From: an uncultured Eubacterium sp.
GTDB taxonomy: Bacteria > Bacillota > Clostridia > Lachnospirales > Lachnospiraceae
DNA length: 10,099 nucleotides
Direction of reading: 5' to 3'
Assembly (NCBI GenBank): GCA_910585745.1
Contig: CAJUFM010000026.1
Span: 27,797-37,895, forward strand
Of this stretch, positions 1 to 6,437 are shown piece after piece; the stretch's first letter is position 1, and each line of letters begins with the position of its first letter. Made by a program: the position numbers and the translations under genes. The notes under the pieces were generated by a model. It did not search any database, was not told the DNA's origin, and saw nothing but the letters and a program-made list of their open reading frames with translations.

Positions 1-1832
1 GCTGCCGTTGGCACTATCGTTGGCGCTATTGTCGGGGGAACTGTCGGAGCTGCTGTCGGCTTAACCGTTGGCTCCGGGGTCGGCTTCTGTTCTGGGTCCT
101 TATCCAGAAAAGATACCTTACATTCTGCTTTTATCACATCTTTTAATGCTTTTACATCCCTCACTGTATTCAGATCATCTAAGCAATACTCCGAGCAGAA
201 TAAGAAGGTATAATCACCAGTTTGTGCGCCATCATAGGCCTGCAGAAAATATTTTCCTGGATGCTCTGTTGATGTCATCAATGATAACATATTTCCCCAG
301 TCTGTCTTTTCCTGTATCTCCGGGGCATCACTCTCCCAATATTCCGTTTTTATCTTAAAAATATAATCCACCTCATAAAGCGCCAGCTCTTCCACCTCGT
401 CAACGCTGAATTCATTTCCATTGGTGTCCTTCCAGATAATCTCAAAATATACGTTTTCATTTGGAACTGTGCCGTCCGGTGTCTCCATGATCTTATTCAG
501 ATTTACCTCTGTTGGCGATGAAACAATATTGATCTCCCCAATCTTCTTTTCCTCTTCCTGACCTTCCTCTTCCACAGACCATGTTCCTTTGTTATAGTTC
601 AGCTGATAGCCCATATCAATACTTTTCTGGGACAATACGAAGTTATTGGCAATGGCATTTTCTGCATTTGCAGAAATATATGGCCACCCAGTATTAAATA
701 ATCCCGGAAAAAGCCGGCTTTTCGTTTGAAACTGCGTAGTACCGGTCACTCTGCCACTAATAGTTACGATACCTTCCTGCTTTACTACAAAAATGCCACG
801 TTCTTCCTGAGCATTACTGACACCGGTAAAATCCCCGGAAATGAGTACATTGCCTAAACTGTTCACGTCCAGGCAGCCGCCCCGCTGCAGCGTGACATTT
901 CCATATGTATCTGTCGTCGATGTCAGACACCCTTTGTCTGCCACCACGATATTGCCTACACCTTCCACAACAGCTCCATCTATCGTACTCTGGCTCAGCG
1001 TCAATGTTGTATTTTCATTTCCATAGAATTCCTTTGTCCTCGCATAATCATTTACACCACCAGCAATATTGATTTCTGCCTGGCTGTTTTTGCTTGTATC
1101 CACTCTTTCCCGGACAATAACGCGCGTATCCAGATTCACTGTGGCAGTTCCCCGGTAAGGAACTTTGTTGTCGTTCTCTGCTTCATGGCCCATATAGACT
1201 GCCTTAAACATCGTCTCTGAATTAGAATTCCTAACGGTGAGGGACGCATTATCCCCGATCTGGGTATTCGTAAAACCGCCAGCATATACCGTTGGAAGCA
1301 GCTCCTCTTCTGTGCCGCCAAAACCGCCTGGATCTCCGCCTCCGCCTTCCAGAAAAGTTTTTACATTGTCAAATGTCAGGCTATGCCCTGCGAGAAATAT
1401 CTCCCGGTGGGGAACACTGCCCAGCGCATCCGAAGATTCAAAGGTCACTTCAATGTCCTGAAAACAAACATCACCCTCCAGCTGTATCGGACAACGGCAG
1501 TTCAGAATGCCGTTCTGTGTTCCGCGGATCAAAGTACCCGCAGGAATCTTCACAGGAATCATACGGCCACTCGTTTCGGCCTCTTGACCGATAGTAACCA
1601 GTGAACTCACCGTGATCGGACTTTTACGCTGCTGCAGAGCATCCATAAATTCTTCCCTTGTACTGACGGTGACTCCATTTTCTTCTGAAAATGGAACACT
1701 CCCTGACTGCAGTCTTTCCACGCCCTGCTGTATTGTATCCGGTTCCTTCGCAGCAACAGGTTCGTGTATTCCACCCAGCATCAATGCCGCTGCTGTTAAA
1801 ATGCATAAATTTTTTTTGATCTTAGTTCTCAT
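1..1832 (-). CDS. Secreted beta-helix-like surface protein, 3' end cut by window edge
   Basis: The reading frame stays open from the ATG at 1832 to base 1, giving 610 complete codons; the C-terminus lies outside the window. An AGGAGGG ribosome site at 1841-1847 supports the start. Residues 1-28 look like a Sec signal peptide: basic MRTKIKK, a hydrophobic core to about residue 21, and a likely cut after VAA (26-28). Residues 35 to about 420 are rich in short beta-strand phrases ending in G, N or D (such as NIVVADKGCLTSTTDTYGNV), which suggests a right-handed beta-helix. A glycine-rich loop (GGGGDPGGFGG) spans 163-173. An acidic linker at 421-430 precedes a possible beta-sandwich segment (about 431-577). 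From about 584 the protein becomes Pro-Thr repeats (PTPEPTVKPTAAPT), typical of wall-spanning stalks. By analogy with Firmicute adhesins an LPXTG or other anchor may follow, but it is not visible. No catalytic motif was recognised. A role in adhesion is inferred. Confidence 0.85.
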   Translation of the reverse strand, partial: MRTKIKKNLCILTAAALMLGGIHEPVAAKEPDTIQQGVERLQSGSVPFSEENGVTVSTREEFMDALQQRKSPITVSSLVTIGQEAETSGRMIPVKIPAGTLIRGTQNGILNCRCPIQLEGDVCFQDIEVTFESSDALGSVPHREIFLAGHSLTFDNVKTFLEGGGGDPGGFGGTEEELLPTVYAGGFTNTQIGDNASLTVRNSNSETMFKAVYMGHEAENDNKVPYRGTATVNLDTRVIVRERVDTSKNSQAEINIAGGVNDYARTKEFYGNENTTLTLSQSTIDGAVVEGVGNIVVADKGCLTSTTDTYGNVTLQRGGCLDVNSLGNVLISGDFTGVSNAQEERGIFVVKQEGIVTISGRVTGTTQFQTKSRLFPGLFNTGWPYISANAENAIANNFVLSQKSIDMGYQLNYNKGTWSVEEEGQEEEKKIGEINIVSSPTEVNLNKIMETPDGTVPNENVYFEIIWKDTNGNEFSVDEVEELALYEVDYIFKIKTEYWESDAPEIQEKTDWGNMLSLMTSTEHPGKYFLQAYDGAQTGDYTFLFCSEYCLDDLNTVRDVKALKDVIKAECKVSFLDKDPEQKPTPEPTVKPTAAPTVPPTIAPTIVPTA

Positions 1833-1840
1833 TTTTCTTT

Positions 1841-1878
1841 CCCTCCTTGCCTGCTCTACTTTGCTTAATAGGATTATA
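1841..1878 (-). promoter_or_regulatory. Likely -10 box and ribosome site of the surface protein gene
   Basis: On the minus strand a perfect TATAAT lies at 1878-1873, about 40 bp before the ATG, and the AGGAGGG ribosome site is at 1847-1841. No good -35 box stands at 16-18 bp; the nearest sequence is AT-rich (GTTCAAAATTGTCT). Promoter assignment is therefore moderate, while the ribosome site is clear. Confidence 0.45.
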
Positions 1879-2053
1879 CTTGAAAAAGACAATTTTGAAC
1901 AGTAGTATTTTACATTTTATAATTGTTTTATATATTAGCGTTGATTTGCCAGCTCGGCGGCGGATTAGTATCCATACTTCTTTCTATCATTTAAAGAACA
2001 TAAAAGAAGAGAAACAAGCGCCATATTCAAGACACCTCCCGCCACAGAACAAA

Positions 2054-2242
2054 TTATTGTACAGATTGAGATCCCTCTCTTTCCTGCATAAATTTTCTCA
2101 CATCCTCTTCCCCTGTCATAACCTTCAATGCCACTTTTCTTGTCGTAACGATAAAAGAGACCGCATTGGCTGATCAAAATAGCAGCAATCCCACGTCAGA
2201 GATTACTGCCATCCATTTCAATATGCAGTGAGCCCGCCTCAT
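2054..2242 (-). pseudogene. Possible decayed C-terminal fragment of a P1B-type metal ATPase
   Basis: An ATG directly abuts the stop codon of the HD-GYP gene. It opens a 22-codon frame (MRRAHCILKWMAVISDVGLLLF) that ends at a TGA at 2176-2174. The same frame then continues as SANAVSFIVTTRKVALKV and so on, for about 39 codons, to a TAA at 2056-2054. WMAV..DVG followed six positions later by .NA matches, in residues and spacing, the last membrane segment of heavy-metal (P1B) ATPases, typically WMAVfaDVGvxllxxLNA. The in-frame stop falls inside that spacing. The rest of the ATPase is absent, because upstream sequence is the HD-GYP gene. What is seen is a short motif match with a stop; calling it a remnant is inference, and the stretch after NA does not look like the family. 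It could also be an unrelated small open frame. Confidence 0.3.
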
Positions 2243-4168
2243 TTACAATTTATACTCTCCCTCATCCTGCAGTATGCTGCGGATGACTTCCAAAAGTGGC
2301 AGCGCAGTGACCGGTTTTGCCAGATCGTCTTTTATTCCCATTTTTGCCGCTTTTTCTATGGTTTCAAAATTTTTGTCGTCCATCATAAAGACGATGGGAA
2401 CATCGGACGTCTTCCGTATTTCTTCACATACCCCAAAACCGTCCATTCCAGGCATCTGGACATCGAGAAGAATAAGTTCCACAGTAATATCCTTTAAGAT
2501 CTCCAATGCCTCTTTCCCCGATGCCGCCTTATATACTATGTACCCTGGCTCATCCTGCAGGATATGCGCAACCAGATCCAGTGTTGCCAGTTCATCATCT
2601 ACAACCAGGATATGCTTTGTCGTTTCACATCTCTGCTTCATCTGGTATCCGGTGTCCTCATCGATCATGCACAGCATAATGTCTGCGATCTGCGGATCAA
2701 ACTGCGTGCCCTTTCCCTTTTCAATTTCTTCCCGAACCTTTTCCTGAGGCATGATCTCCCGATAACTCCTGTTGGATGTCATGGCATCATAGGCATCCGC
2801 AACTCCTATGATCCGCGCCAGCTCTGGAATTCCTTCCCCGGCAAGCCCGTTGGGATAACCATTTCCACCATATCTTTCATGATGCCACTTTGAACCCTGG
2901 GCGATAGGAACCATCTCATCTATATATTTCAGAATATAATATCCCGATAAAGGATGCAGCTTGATATGGGCGAATTCTTCTTCACTCAACCGTGATGGTT
3001 TATTGATAATGGCATCCGGAACATGTATTTTACCGACGTCATGCAGTAGTGCCGCATAATAGATTTCCTTTTGTTCGGCTTCCGTCTTTCCCATTCGTTT
3101 TGACAGTTCCAGTGCATATTTTGCAACCCGCTGAGAATGTCCGTTGGTATAAGGATCTCTTGCATCGATGGTCCTCGCGATGGTGGTAATCATTATTTCG
3201 TTCATTTTCTCCAGTTCCCGCTGGCTCTCCTCTACCTTTTTCATATGCAGCCGGATTTTCTGGAATGCAGCGGTACAGAAAAATGCAATAAGTATAAATA
3301 CAACAACGCACAGTATAATATTATGTATCAATATATCCCGGATATCATGATAAAGCTTAGAATTACTGATGATCATGGTAACATACCAGTCGTTCATAAC
3401 TTTATCTACAAAAACGCTGCAGTCCTCACCATGTATGTCTGTATGGAAACTTTTCCCATGTTCCTTATATACCTTGTCAAGAAGCTTTTTCATTTCAGCA
3501 TCCTGTTCGTAATTCTTCCCTTTTTCCGTTTCATCGGAATGGGCAACCACCAGCCCCTCCCTGTCTATGATAAAACCATAACCCATCCCGTCCATATTGA
3601 TATCCTGGGTAATCATCTGTACTTGATTTAAAGCGATATCAAAGGAGATAACACTGTCATTATCATAAAGCAACTGACTGACGGAAATCATTACGGTGTT
3701 TGTCTGGGCATCCAGGTATGGTGACACTACAGTCGGTCTCCCCTGAGCCTGCTTCGCTGCTATGTACCATTCCCGTTCACGAGGGACATAATCCGCATCT
3801 GGCACCCAGCCGATACCGTCAAGATAATCCCCGTTAAACAGACCATAGATTCCTGTAAAATTGGCGTCTATATCATCCTTATAACGCTCTGATTCCTCCA
3901 CAAGAAAGGCTTCGATCTCCTCGGATGAGGCTCCGTTCTGCATCATATATTCTACTGTGATAGCAGTTACCTGAAGGACGTCCAGCCCCTTTGTCAGATA
4001 TCCTTCCAGATATTCCTTTTCCTGAGCCAGGCTGCTCGCCCCCATTTCATCCATATTGGAGACCGCGTTTGAATAAAAAGAAGAAAAATTATATATAACC
4101 ATGACAGTCAGCGCTGTCAGGGTGAAAAGCAAAGTTGTTATATATGATATATTTTCTTTTCTAAGCAT
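2243..4168 (-). CDS. Membrane dCache / HD-GYP / REC protein, predicted cyclic di-GMP phosphodiesterase
   Basis: The 641-residue protein has one membrane segment at about 9-27, an extracellular sensor domain at about 30-275, a second membrane segment at about 281-302, an HD-GYP domain at about 325-505, and a receiver domain at about 517-635. The sensor has the dCache signature RxWY (R132, W134, Y135) with Y127, Y151, D153 and D177. The HD-GYP core looks intact: H344 in the RDPYTNGHS stretch, HDVGK at 376-380, H405, HHERYGGNGYP at 429-438 and DAYDAMT from 458. Such domains hydrolyse cyclic di-GMP to pGpG or GMP in the cytoplasm. The receiver keeps the acidic pair D524/D525, phospho-acceptor D569 and K618, but the usual Thr/Ser after the fourth strand is Met (FMMDD, M596). 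Fusing REC after HD-GYP on one membrane sensor is unusual; a lone response regulator normally has REC first. An AAGGAG ribosome site stands 9-10 bp before the ATG. The gene appears to be a single transcription unit. Confidence 0.93.
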   Translation of the reverse strand: MLRKENISYITTLLFTLTALTVMVIYNFSSFYSNAVSNMDEMGASSLAQEKEYLEGYLTKGLDVLQVTAITVEYMMQNGASSEEIEAFLVEESERYKDDIDANFTGIYGLFNGDYLDGIGWVPDADYVPREREWYIAAKQAQGRPTVVSPYLDAQTNTVMISVSQLLYDNDSVISFDIALNQVQMITQDINMDGMGYGFIIDREGLVVAHSDETEKGKNYEQDAEMKKLLDKVYKEHGKSFHTDIHGEDCSVFVDKVMNDWYVTMIISNSKLYHDIRDILIHNIILCVVVFILIAFFCTAAFQKIRLHMKKVEESQRELEKMNEIMITTIARTIDARDPYTNGHSQRVAKYALELSKRMGKTEAEQKEIYYAALLHDVGKIHVPDAIINKPSRLSEEEFAHIKLHPLSGYYILKYIDEMVPIAQGSKWHHERYGGNGYPNGLAGEGIPELARIIGVADAYDAMTSNRSYREIMPQEKVREEIEKGKGTQFDPQIADIMLCMIDEDTGYQMKQRCETTKHILVVDDELATLDLVAHILQDEPGYIVYKAASGKEALEILKDITVELILLDVQMPGMDGFGVCEEIRKTSDVPIVFMMDDKNFETIEKAAKMGIKDDLAKPVTALPLLEVIRSILQDEGEYKL

Positions 4169-4177
4169 TCTTTATTT

Positions 4178-4189
4178 CTCCTTTCAGAG
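4178..4189 (-). promoter_or_regulatory. Ribosome site of the HD-GYP gene in a small GAAA-loop hairpin
   Basis: On the minus strand CTCT (4189-4186), GAAA (4185-4182) and GGAG (4181-4178) can fold into a four-pair stem, one pair being U-G, capped by a GNRA tetraloop. The GGAG is the ribosome-binding core, 9 bp before the ATG. The stem is weak alone but could matter as part of the long leader. Confidence 0.35.
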
Positions 4190-4202
4190 TTGGTTTTTAA
4201 TC

Positions 4203-4262
4203 TCTAGTACAACAAAAATTAAGTTTTTCATACATTCGCGCAGGATTATTCATTGTACTAGA
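4203..4262. repeat. Perfect 10-bp inverted repeat with 40-bp spacer
   Basis: TCTAGTACAA at 4203-4212 is the exact reverse complement of TTGTACTAGA at 4253-4262. It lies between the HD-GYP promoter and start codon. It may close a stem in the leader RNA, or act as a pair of protein sites about 50 bp apart (near five helical turns). Position favours a role for the HD-GYP gene. Confidence 0.6.
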
Positions 4263-4343
4263 AGCCCTCTGCTTTTTGTTTCCGTCACAGCTTCCCATAG
4301 CGGTCACATTCCCAATAATTCCGAAAAAAACTTATATATATAA

Positions 4344-4372
4344 ATTATATCCTAATAATCCCCAAAAGTAAA
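4344..4372 (-). promoter_or_regulatory. Sigma-A-type promoter for the HD-GYP gene
   Basis: On the minus strand a TTTACT -35 box (4372-4367, four of six consensus bases) is followed after 17 bp by a perfect TATAAT -10 box (4349-4344). The start codon is about 175 bp further on, which implies a long leader. Confidence 0.55.
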
Positions 4373-4425
4373 CCAACTAAAAAATCAGTCTTATAATCTA
4401 TTTTTTTCTCCATATCCTCACAAAA

Positions 4426-4473
4426 CACTTTTTGGGGAAACACACTTTGCGGGTTTCTCACATTTGCGGACGG
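4426..4473. repeat. Three degenerate 16-17 bp tandem units
   Basis: Units beginning CAC recur at 4426 (CACTTTTTGGGG), 4443 (CACTTTGCGGG) and 4459 (CACATTTGCGG), spaced 17 and 16 bp. The second and third are the closest pair. The array is short, imperfect and AT-rich, so it may be chance; it sits between the HD-GYP promoter and the operon terminator. Confidence 0.25.
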
Positions 4474-4495
4474 CACCATGGCTTGTGCCTTCCGC
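4466..4495. repeat. Hairpin-forming inverted repeat beside the terminator
   Basis: GCGGA-C-GGCAC (4466-4476) pairs with GTGCC-T-TCCGC (4485-4495) around an 8-nt loop: ten pairs with one mismatch. On the minus strand no U-run follows. It lies just beyond the operon terminator, so it may stabilise the transcript 3' end or be a small repeat element. Confidence 0.45.
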
Positions 4496-4497
4496 GT

Positions 4498-4535
4498 AAA
4501 AAAGAGCTGTCACTGATTTGTGATCAGCCCTTTTC
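4498..4535 (-). terminator. Rho-independent terminator of the OPT-pqqD-like-pepD operon
   Basis: Read on the minus strand, GGGCTGATCAC (4530-4520) pairs with GTGACAGCTC (4513-4504) around loop AAATCA, with one bulged A and one G-U pair. A run of six T (4503-4498) follows. AAAA before the stem lets it work weakly in the other direction too. It lies about 70 bp past the pepD stop codon. Confidence 0.8.
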
Positions 4536-4605
4536 AAATAGACACAGCGAAATACCATACTCCAACATAGACCATATAAATTTTTCGCCCTTGAAATCCA
4601 TTCTC

Positions 4606-6066
4606 CTATCTTAGCCGTCTTAATACTTCCAGCGTATAATTCCATGTACGCTGGACACTCTCCACATCCATGGATTCTTTTGGCGTATGGATATCTTTCA
4701 TATCCGGCCCAAAGGACACGCAGTCCAGTCCCGGCAGTTTCCCAGCAAACAGCCCGCACTCCACACCGGCATGGATGGCCTGTACCACTGGTTTCCTGCC
4801 GTACTGTTCTTCAAATACTTCTACCATCCTGTCTCTGAGCGGGGAATCCTGCCGATATTCCCAAGCCGGATACTCTCCCATGCAGGAGACTGTCCCGCCT
4901 AACGCTGTCACAAGGCAGGAAATCCTGTTTACCAGTTCCTTTTTCTCTGTCTCAACACTACTTCGGACAGCAAAAGAAAAACTCACTTCATCTTCTTCCG
5001 TCTTGAGGATACCAAGATTCAGAGAGGTCTGTACCAGACCTTCTACATCTGCACTCATCCTCTGGATCCCTCCTGGGAGACATACGAGAGCGGCAATCAC
5101 TTTCTCCGCTGTATCTGCCGTCATCACTGGAATAGTACAGACACCGTTCCCAGGATTCACTGCCAGTCCCACATCTGGATCCGTCCGCTGGTACTCTTTC
5201 GCCAATATTTGCGACAACTCTTTCACAGCAGTCTTAAATTCTACTATTCTATCCTGGTCCGACGACGCAAACAACAGTTTTGCCTCCGCCTGTCTCGGGA
5301 TGGCATTATCCTTCAGACCTCCGTTGACTTCACATATTCTAAATGAAAACGTTTTTTCCAGTTCATAGAGGATACGTCCCAGAATCTGATTGGCATTTCC
5401 ACGCCCTTTGTCAATTTCTACGCCGGAATGCCCTCCCTGCAGACCGGTGACTGTCAATGTCACAGGAATTCCCTCCGTTTTCTCTTTGCGTATCGGCAGA
5501 TGTACCGTGGCAGACACTCCTCCTGCACAGCTCACCAGCAGATATCCCTCTTCCTCTGAATCAATATTCAGCATGGTTCTTGCTTTCAGCACAGAAGCAT
5601 CCAATGTTGCCGCTCCCAGCATGCCGATTTCCTCATCTACAGTAAAGACCGCTTCCAGTGGTGGGTGTGGAATATCTGTGGATGAAAGGAGTGCCAGCAT
5701 ATAAGCGACGGCAATTCCGTCGTCACCGCCCAGTGTTGTGCCCTGCGCTGTGATCACACCATCCTGTAGCTGCAGGCGCACTCCTTCTTTTGCAAAATCA
5801 ATCTCGAAGCCTTCTTCTTTTTCACAGACCATATCCATATGTCCCTGCAGCATCACAGGAGCCGCCTCTTCATATCCTGCCGTTCCTTCCTTCCAGATTA
5901 TCACATTATTTTTATCATCCTGGTTGACTCTCAGATCATGTTTCTTTGCAAAGGTAACAAGATAATCACTGATTTCCTTTGTATTGGAAGATCCATGAGG
6001 GATTCCGCAGATCTCTTCAAAATATTGGAATACCGGCTTCGGTTCCAGATTTGTTAAAATACCCAT
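4606..6066 (-). CDS. pepD: Cytosolic non-specific dipeptidase (aminoacyl-histidine dipeptidase, M20 family)
   Basis: This 486-residue protein has the usual PepD length and all expected dizinc-site residues: H76 and D78 in GHMDMV, bridging D115 in GGDDG, general base E145 and metal ligand E146 in DEEIG, D169 in LNIDSEEEG, and H460 in KDIHTPKE near the C-terminus. A lid or dimerisation domain is expected at about 186-395. The family cleaves many unblocked dipeptides, including Xaa-His, in the cytosol. It is the last gene of a minus-strand operon after the OPT transporter and the PqqD-like gene. The 15-bp gap and a weak GTGAGGC ribosome site, which overlaps the previous stop codon, suggest translational coupling. 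Hydrolysis of peptides imported by the neighbouring transporter is the simplest role (inference). Confidence 0.96.
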   Translation of the reverse strand: MGILTNLEPKPVFQYFEEICGIPHGSSNTKEISDYLVTFAKKHDLRVNQDDKNNVIIWKEGTAGYEEAAPVMLQGHMDMVCEKEEGFEIDFAKEGVRLQLQDGVITAQGTTLGGDDGIAVAYMLALLSSTDIPHPPLEAVFTVDEEIGMLGAATLDASVLKARTMLNIDSEEEGYLLVSCAGGVSATVHLPIRKEKTEGIPVTLTVTGLQGGHSGVEIDKGRGNANQILGRILYELEKTFSFRICEVNGGLKDNAIPRQAEAKLLFASSDQDRIVEFKTAVKELSQILAKEYQRTDPDVGLAVNPGNGVCTIPVMTADTAEKVIAALVCLPGGIQRMSADVEGLVQTSLNLGILKTEEDEVSFSFAVRSSVETEKKELVNRISCLVTALGGTVSCMGEYPAWEYRQDSPLRDRMVEVFEEQYGRKPVVQAIHAGVECGLFAGKLPGLDCVSFGPDMKDIHTPKESMDVESVQRTWNYTLEVLRRLR

Positions 6067-6081
6067 ACTTTCTATAACGCC

Positions 6082-6432
6082 TCACTTTTTCTTTATGATA
6101 AACCTATTGTTCTGGAGTGTGCCGAGAAATGTCACCACACGGTCCAGCATCCGCTCCCCTTCACCGGGAAACTGTTTCTCCATCTCCATAACGATATCAT
6201 ATACGGTATTTCTGCCGTCCATCAGATTCCAGAGTGCCGTCCCGTATGCATCGAGAGAAATATGGCTTACCTTTGGTTTGTGCCAGAATTTCTGGGCAAT
6301 CCGGTGATGCGGTCCCTTATTTTCCACATCGATAACGACACTCCCGTTCTCCTCCTGGCGCCAGGGGCGCTGGGGAGAGGGAACAAATACCGTATCCAGA
6401 TAATTAGGAGCTAACCTTTTTTTCTTTTTCAT
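6082..6432 (-). CDS. PqqD-like small protein (possible peptide-binding RRE fold)
   Basis: The 116-residue protein starts with a basic MKKKKR and ends in IIKKK. Residues 30-112 match the PqqD family pattern: a strand section (GSVVIDVENKG, then HISLDAYGTALWNLMDG) followed by helices (TVYDIVMEMEKQF, RMLDRVVTFLGTL). PqqD proteins and their relatives form the RiPP recognition element, which binds leader peptides for radical-SAM or other maturases. Here no radical-SAM enzyme, precursor peptide or pqq gene is present; the gene lies 5 bp after the OPT transporter and 15 bp before pepD. Its ribosome site, GTGAGGC, overlaps the OPT stop codon. Residues 41-56 (PHHRIAQKFWHKPKVS) form a His- and basic-rich insert before the conserved LDAYG. 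A peptide-binding or accessory role in peptide use is inference; the true function is unknown. Confidence 0.8.
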   Translation of the reverse strand: MKKKKRLAPNYLDTVFVPSPQRPWRQEENGSVVIDVENKGPHHRIAQKFWHKPKVSHISLDAYGTALWNLMDGRNTVYDIVMEMEKQFPGEGERMLDRVVTFLGTLQNNRFIIKKK

Positions 6433-6437
6433 ATTAT

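Larger units (their letters stand above)
1833..2242. other. Gene-poor gap between surface protein and HD-GYP sensor genes
   Basis: This 410-bp stretch has no convincing intact gene. It holds the surface gene's promoter signals near 1841-1878 and a probable protein remnant at 2054-2242. Bases 1879-2053 are AT-rich and hold only tiny open frames. One of these, an 18-codon minus-strand frame starting MALVSLLLC near 2020, follows a GGGAGG but resembles nothing I know. I found no clear terminator for the HD-GYP gene here, so read-through toward the surface protein gene is possible. Confidence 0.6.
4169..4337 (-). promoter_or_regulatory. Long structured 5' leader of the HD-GYP gene
   Basis: If transcription starts about 7 bp past the -10 box at 4349-4344, the mRNA carries roughly 169 untranslated nt. 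In RNA order the leader has an imperfect hairpin (GTGACCGCT / AGCTGTGAC, about 4307-4284), a GGAAACAAAAAGCAG stretch, a possible long-range stem from a perfect 10-bp inverted repeat (4262-4253 with 4212-4203), and a small hairpin over the ribosome site. I could not match it to a riboswitch class. The GGAAACAA string recalls the start of cyclic di-GMP-II riboswitches, but the rest of that consensus is not evident. Regulatory function is inference. Confidence 0.35.

Noticed and set aside
1..101. CRISPR or tandem DNA repeat array at the left edge
   Set aside because: The pattern is explained by Pro-Thr codons of the surface protein; there are no spacers and units are degenerate.
1965..2177. 70-codon minus-strand open frame in the gap
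   Set aside because: No ribosome site or family resemblance; the overlapping alternative frame carries the ATPase-like motif instead.
4284..4320. Cyclic di-GMP riboswitch of known class in the HD-GYP leader
   Set aside because: Only a GGAAACAA-like string is shared; the remaining conserved elements of GEMM-I or cyclic di-GMP-II aptamers could not be found by eye.
4418..4759. 113-codon minus-strand open frame overlapping the pepD end
   Set aside because: Most of it lies in another frame of pepD, and its tail crosses the operon terminator and hairpin; composition is not protein-like.
4670..5368. 232-codon plus-strand open frame opposite pepD
   Set aside because: It mirrors intact pepD codons; Ser- and Pro-rich content without motifs marks it as a shadow frame.
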